Assembly: GCA_028274465.1 (NCBI GenBank)
Contig: CM051457.1
Span: forward strand, 17,185,097-17,249,096
Length of the DNA: 64,000 bases
From: Plantago ovata
Lineage: Eukaryota; Streptophyta; Magnoliopsida; Lamiales; Plantaginaceae
Direction of reading: 5' to 3'
A program made the position numbers and the translations under genes. Below, in pieces: positions 61,323-64,000 of the stretch; the stretch's first letter is position 1; each line of letters opens with the position of its first letter. The notes under the pieces were generated by a model, which saw nothing but the letters and a program-made list of their open reading frames with translations, did not search any database and had not been told where the DNA came from.

Positions 61323-63299
61323 GTATAACATCTTATAAGTTCACATTTAAATAAAAATAATAGTTAAATTGAAGTTAGGAGAAATTTTTGGAAACCTCCT
61401 TAATGAACCTCTAAATGTTTTCACAAAAAAGTTAATTACCTTGGGGATAAGGGCGACGGAAAGGAGGTATTTTTTGCAAATACTTTTATTTTATTTTTAG
61501 AGTATACCGTAATTTTTTAAAATACTTTACAAATTTTCTAATAATTCATGTTTACCAACTTATTTTTTAACTCAATATAGTTTAAAATATAAGTTGAACC
61601 GATTGCGAACCGCATAGTGTCATGTTTTTGGAAATTATTGGAAAGTTGAGGATACCTCATTAATTTGTGATGGTGATGAAGTAACCTGAAGATGATAAGC
61701 TGGCAAGAAAATATCCATTTGTTTTGTAGTAGCTCGTATAGGAACGGGAAACACATGAGCTCCATTGTCTTTTTATTGTTGGCAAGAGGACAAATTAATT
61801 GAACTGGATATGTCAAGACTACTACTCCATTATTATGTGGGTGCCAAGATAACAACATGTGCCGATCCCATCTCCAAACACATAGATATATATTCCACTT
61901 TCCAATGCCAAATTTATGAATTTCTTTTATGTTCGTCCCAATTTTAATTTTCTATATTTATGAAAATAATCTCTAATATTTCATTCATTATACTATGTTA
62001 TTTTACTTACAATCACTTCAATTTCAATTTTATTCGTCAACCAAGTCAAATCGTAATAAGTTGCGACAAGCTCAAATGCAGAAGTCATAAATCATATAAA
62101 TCTTTTACTCGTGAGGTTGAACATGTAACTAAAATGATATTACTAATACTCGTCCCTTTTAACAAAATCAGCCACCCTTATGGGTTCATTCTTTAATTAT
62201 TTACAAACTTTAGTCTTAATCCCCCGTAGATATCCAACTCAACAAGAAGTTGAAATTGATACATAGTGAATTATTTGTTTTTCTTTTTAATTTTATTCTT
62301 ATTATTACGCGCTCAACACATTAAGAGGAAGTTGAAATTCAAACGGAGGGAGCGAGAGTATGATGGAGTAACGGAGTAACCCCTATCAATTATAGTACGT
62401 AACAAATATATATGTGCCGTGCGATGAATTGATGGCATGTGAACCCCAGAAAAGCAACCTCGCTTATACATCTGCACCTGATCGATCAGATATATGCTGG
62501 CTGGCGGCTGCTAGTATATGCTTATTCGCTTTTCAACTCGATCGAGTTCAATTCAATAATTCAATTCCTACACGAAACAAAACCAAAACAAAACAAAATA
62601 AAACACGTACTTATTCGCTAATCCTGAGGTTCATTAGTAGCCAGATCTGAATAATAATCAGATAAGATAAACACACTCACATGTCTAAAATCTAAATGTT
62701 ACAACCTCATAGCACCTGTCATTATAATCTTATAACCAGTACCAACCTCTCAACTCATATTTCTTATCAAATTTCAATATTTCCTTTATACTTTTATAGT
62801 AGTAATCTTTAACACATAACAATATTTGTTTCTTCTAGTTTCCCGTTGAAGCAAAAATATTTTAGGAGACATGTCAATTGCACGTGAATTAACGGTGTGA
62901 ATTAATCAGGACACGTACCTATAAGACATTCGTAGCCTAGTACTAATCAACTTAATGAGCCGTACCAAACTGTTGATGAACCCACAATTAATGGTTTGCT
63001 GCTTTATCATTCTTATACTATGATAGTTTCCCCTTTCACGTATCAATCACATCTAAAGGTTAAAAGGTGAACAATATATATAAATAATTAAAGAAATTAA
63101 AAACGTATCTTGAACAAAAGTAAGAGTATAAGATAAAAGGTAAGGATTCTATTTATGGATTCACGCATTAAGAATAGAAAAAAGTGAATTAAGAAAATAC
63201 TAACATGTAGACGAGGTGAATCGTGGATTATTTTCAACAGATTCGTCAGAGCATAGAAAAAGTAGACTTTGTAGCAAAAAGAAATAGACATGTCAGATG

Positions 63300-64000
63300 C
63301 TTTAAGAGCACTATGCTCGACCAATGGTTATATCACCACAAAAGATGTGGTCAGAAGACTATCAGGTCAAGATCTCGGGCACACATGCCCGACCCATGTT
63401 GATGACCAACACTGCCTAATTAACTAGGCCAGAGCCACGGTTTACACAGTTGGTTAATATGTGTCAAAATTGAAGAAAACCAACAATGTTGGGACGCTGA
63501 ATAAGTTGGGCGAGCCAAAGGTAGGTACACGTCAAACCCAACGCCTAAGTGGGACATGCGCATCAAGCGCCCATGAATCATTTGACTAACGTGGCACGAT
63601 CCAATCATCCAAGTCATACACTTGTGATCACCCTGAGCACGAAAGTTGACCTCTCAACAACTATAAATATCAAACTTTGTCTTCGAAAAATTAAGGTACA
63701 TAACACAAATCAAAATTGAGAACTCAATTTCCATCTTAATTTTTATCACTTGGAAGTCTACTCTTATTCAACTGAAAAGATAACTAGTAAGTATATATCG
63801 ACCCGTTTGATCAAGACAAGTGTCTTCGTAGTACTAATCCTCCTCATTTTCGTTTCAGATCCTATACAATACTACTTACTCTCACAAAAGTTTATCCATT
63901 TTACTTTTGTAGGTGTTCCAAAAAAATATTATTCATTTCTAAAAAATGAAAACTACACCACATATTAAAAACATGATTTGTTACAACGATATTACAAAGT
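63300..64000 (+). mobile_element. Possible LTR retrotransposon fragment at the window edge
   Basis: Composition becomes GC-richer from about 63300. A TATA-like CTATAAATATC (63661) is followed by a leader-like stretch. This layout recalls the promoter part of a plant LTR, but no matching second LTR, primer-binding site or coding domain lies inside the window. Confidence 0.25.

Larger units (their letters stand above)
58791..64000. other. Gene-free, repeat-rich right end
   Basis: It contains a hAT-like element (59095-59502), two abutting Tourist-like MITEs (59629-60255), a weak Stowaway-like element (about 60320-60534), a foldback (61228-61322) and a possible LTR fragment at the edge. Elsewhere it is AT-rich with only short chance frames. 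Confidence 0.55.

Overview
The window is nuclear DNA of a flowering plant, almost certainly a eudicot. The genes are split by AT-rich introns, several proteins carry plastid-targeting leaders, the families are plant-specific (CASP-like, divinyl reductase, tubby-like F-box, OBERON-type PHD), and the spacers hold plant SINEs, a LINE and Stowaway- and Tourist-type MITEs. The species cannot be fixed from the sequence alone. There are no operons, CRISPR arrays, rRNA genes or convincing tRNA genes.

Layout. 1-3.2 kb: gene-poor DNA with a degenerate GATCCGAA-type repeat and a SINE. 3.4-5.7 kb (+): CASP-like membrane protein of the 1D type with two Stowaway elements in its introns. 6.9-8.1 kb (-): single-exon divinyl reductase DVR (chlorophyll synthesis), convergent with the former. 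8.3-13.2 kb: spacer with MITEs and LTR-like debris. 13.2-15.4 kb (+): small F-box protein. 16.7-19.6 kb (-): probably plastidial Rossmann-fold NAD(P)-binding protein of nine exons, one of whose introns has U12-type AT-AC signals. 21.6-26.2 kb (+): N-myristoylated CDK-like kinase of the At1g54610/IBS1 type. 27.8-28.3 kb (+): small Cys- and Pro/Gly-rich protein. 31.1-33.6 kb (+): BAM9, a catalytically degenerate chloroplast beta-amylase. 36.1-40.6 kb (-): tubby-like F-box protein with a LINE fragment, itself hit by a SINE, in intron 1. 45.0-49.0 kb (-): short OBERON-type PHD protein. 50.3-58.8 kb (-): a nine-exon gene of a family I do not recognise. 58.8-64 kb: gene-free, MITE- and repeat-rich.

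The genes are independent transcription units. From memory of the Arabidopsis map, DVR, BAM9 and TLP11 are consecutive loci (At5g18660, At5g18670, At5g18680); the same three families occur here in the same order, spread over about 34 kb with other genes between them, which suggests retained ancestral microsynteny. Exon joins were worked out by hand from splice signals, reading frame and family similarity. No new multi-gene system was found. The most notable observations are the AT-AC intron, the nested and tandem mobile elements with readable target-site duplications, and the unrecognised gene at 50-58 kb.
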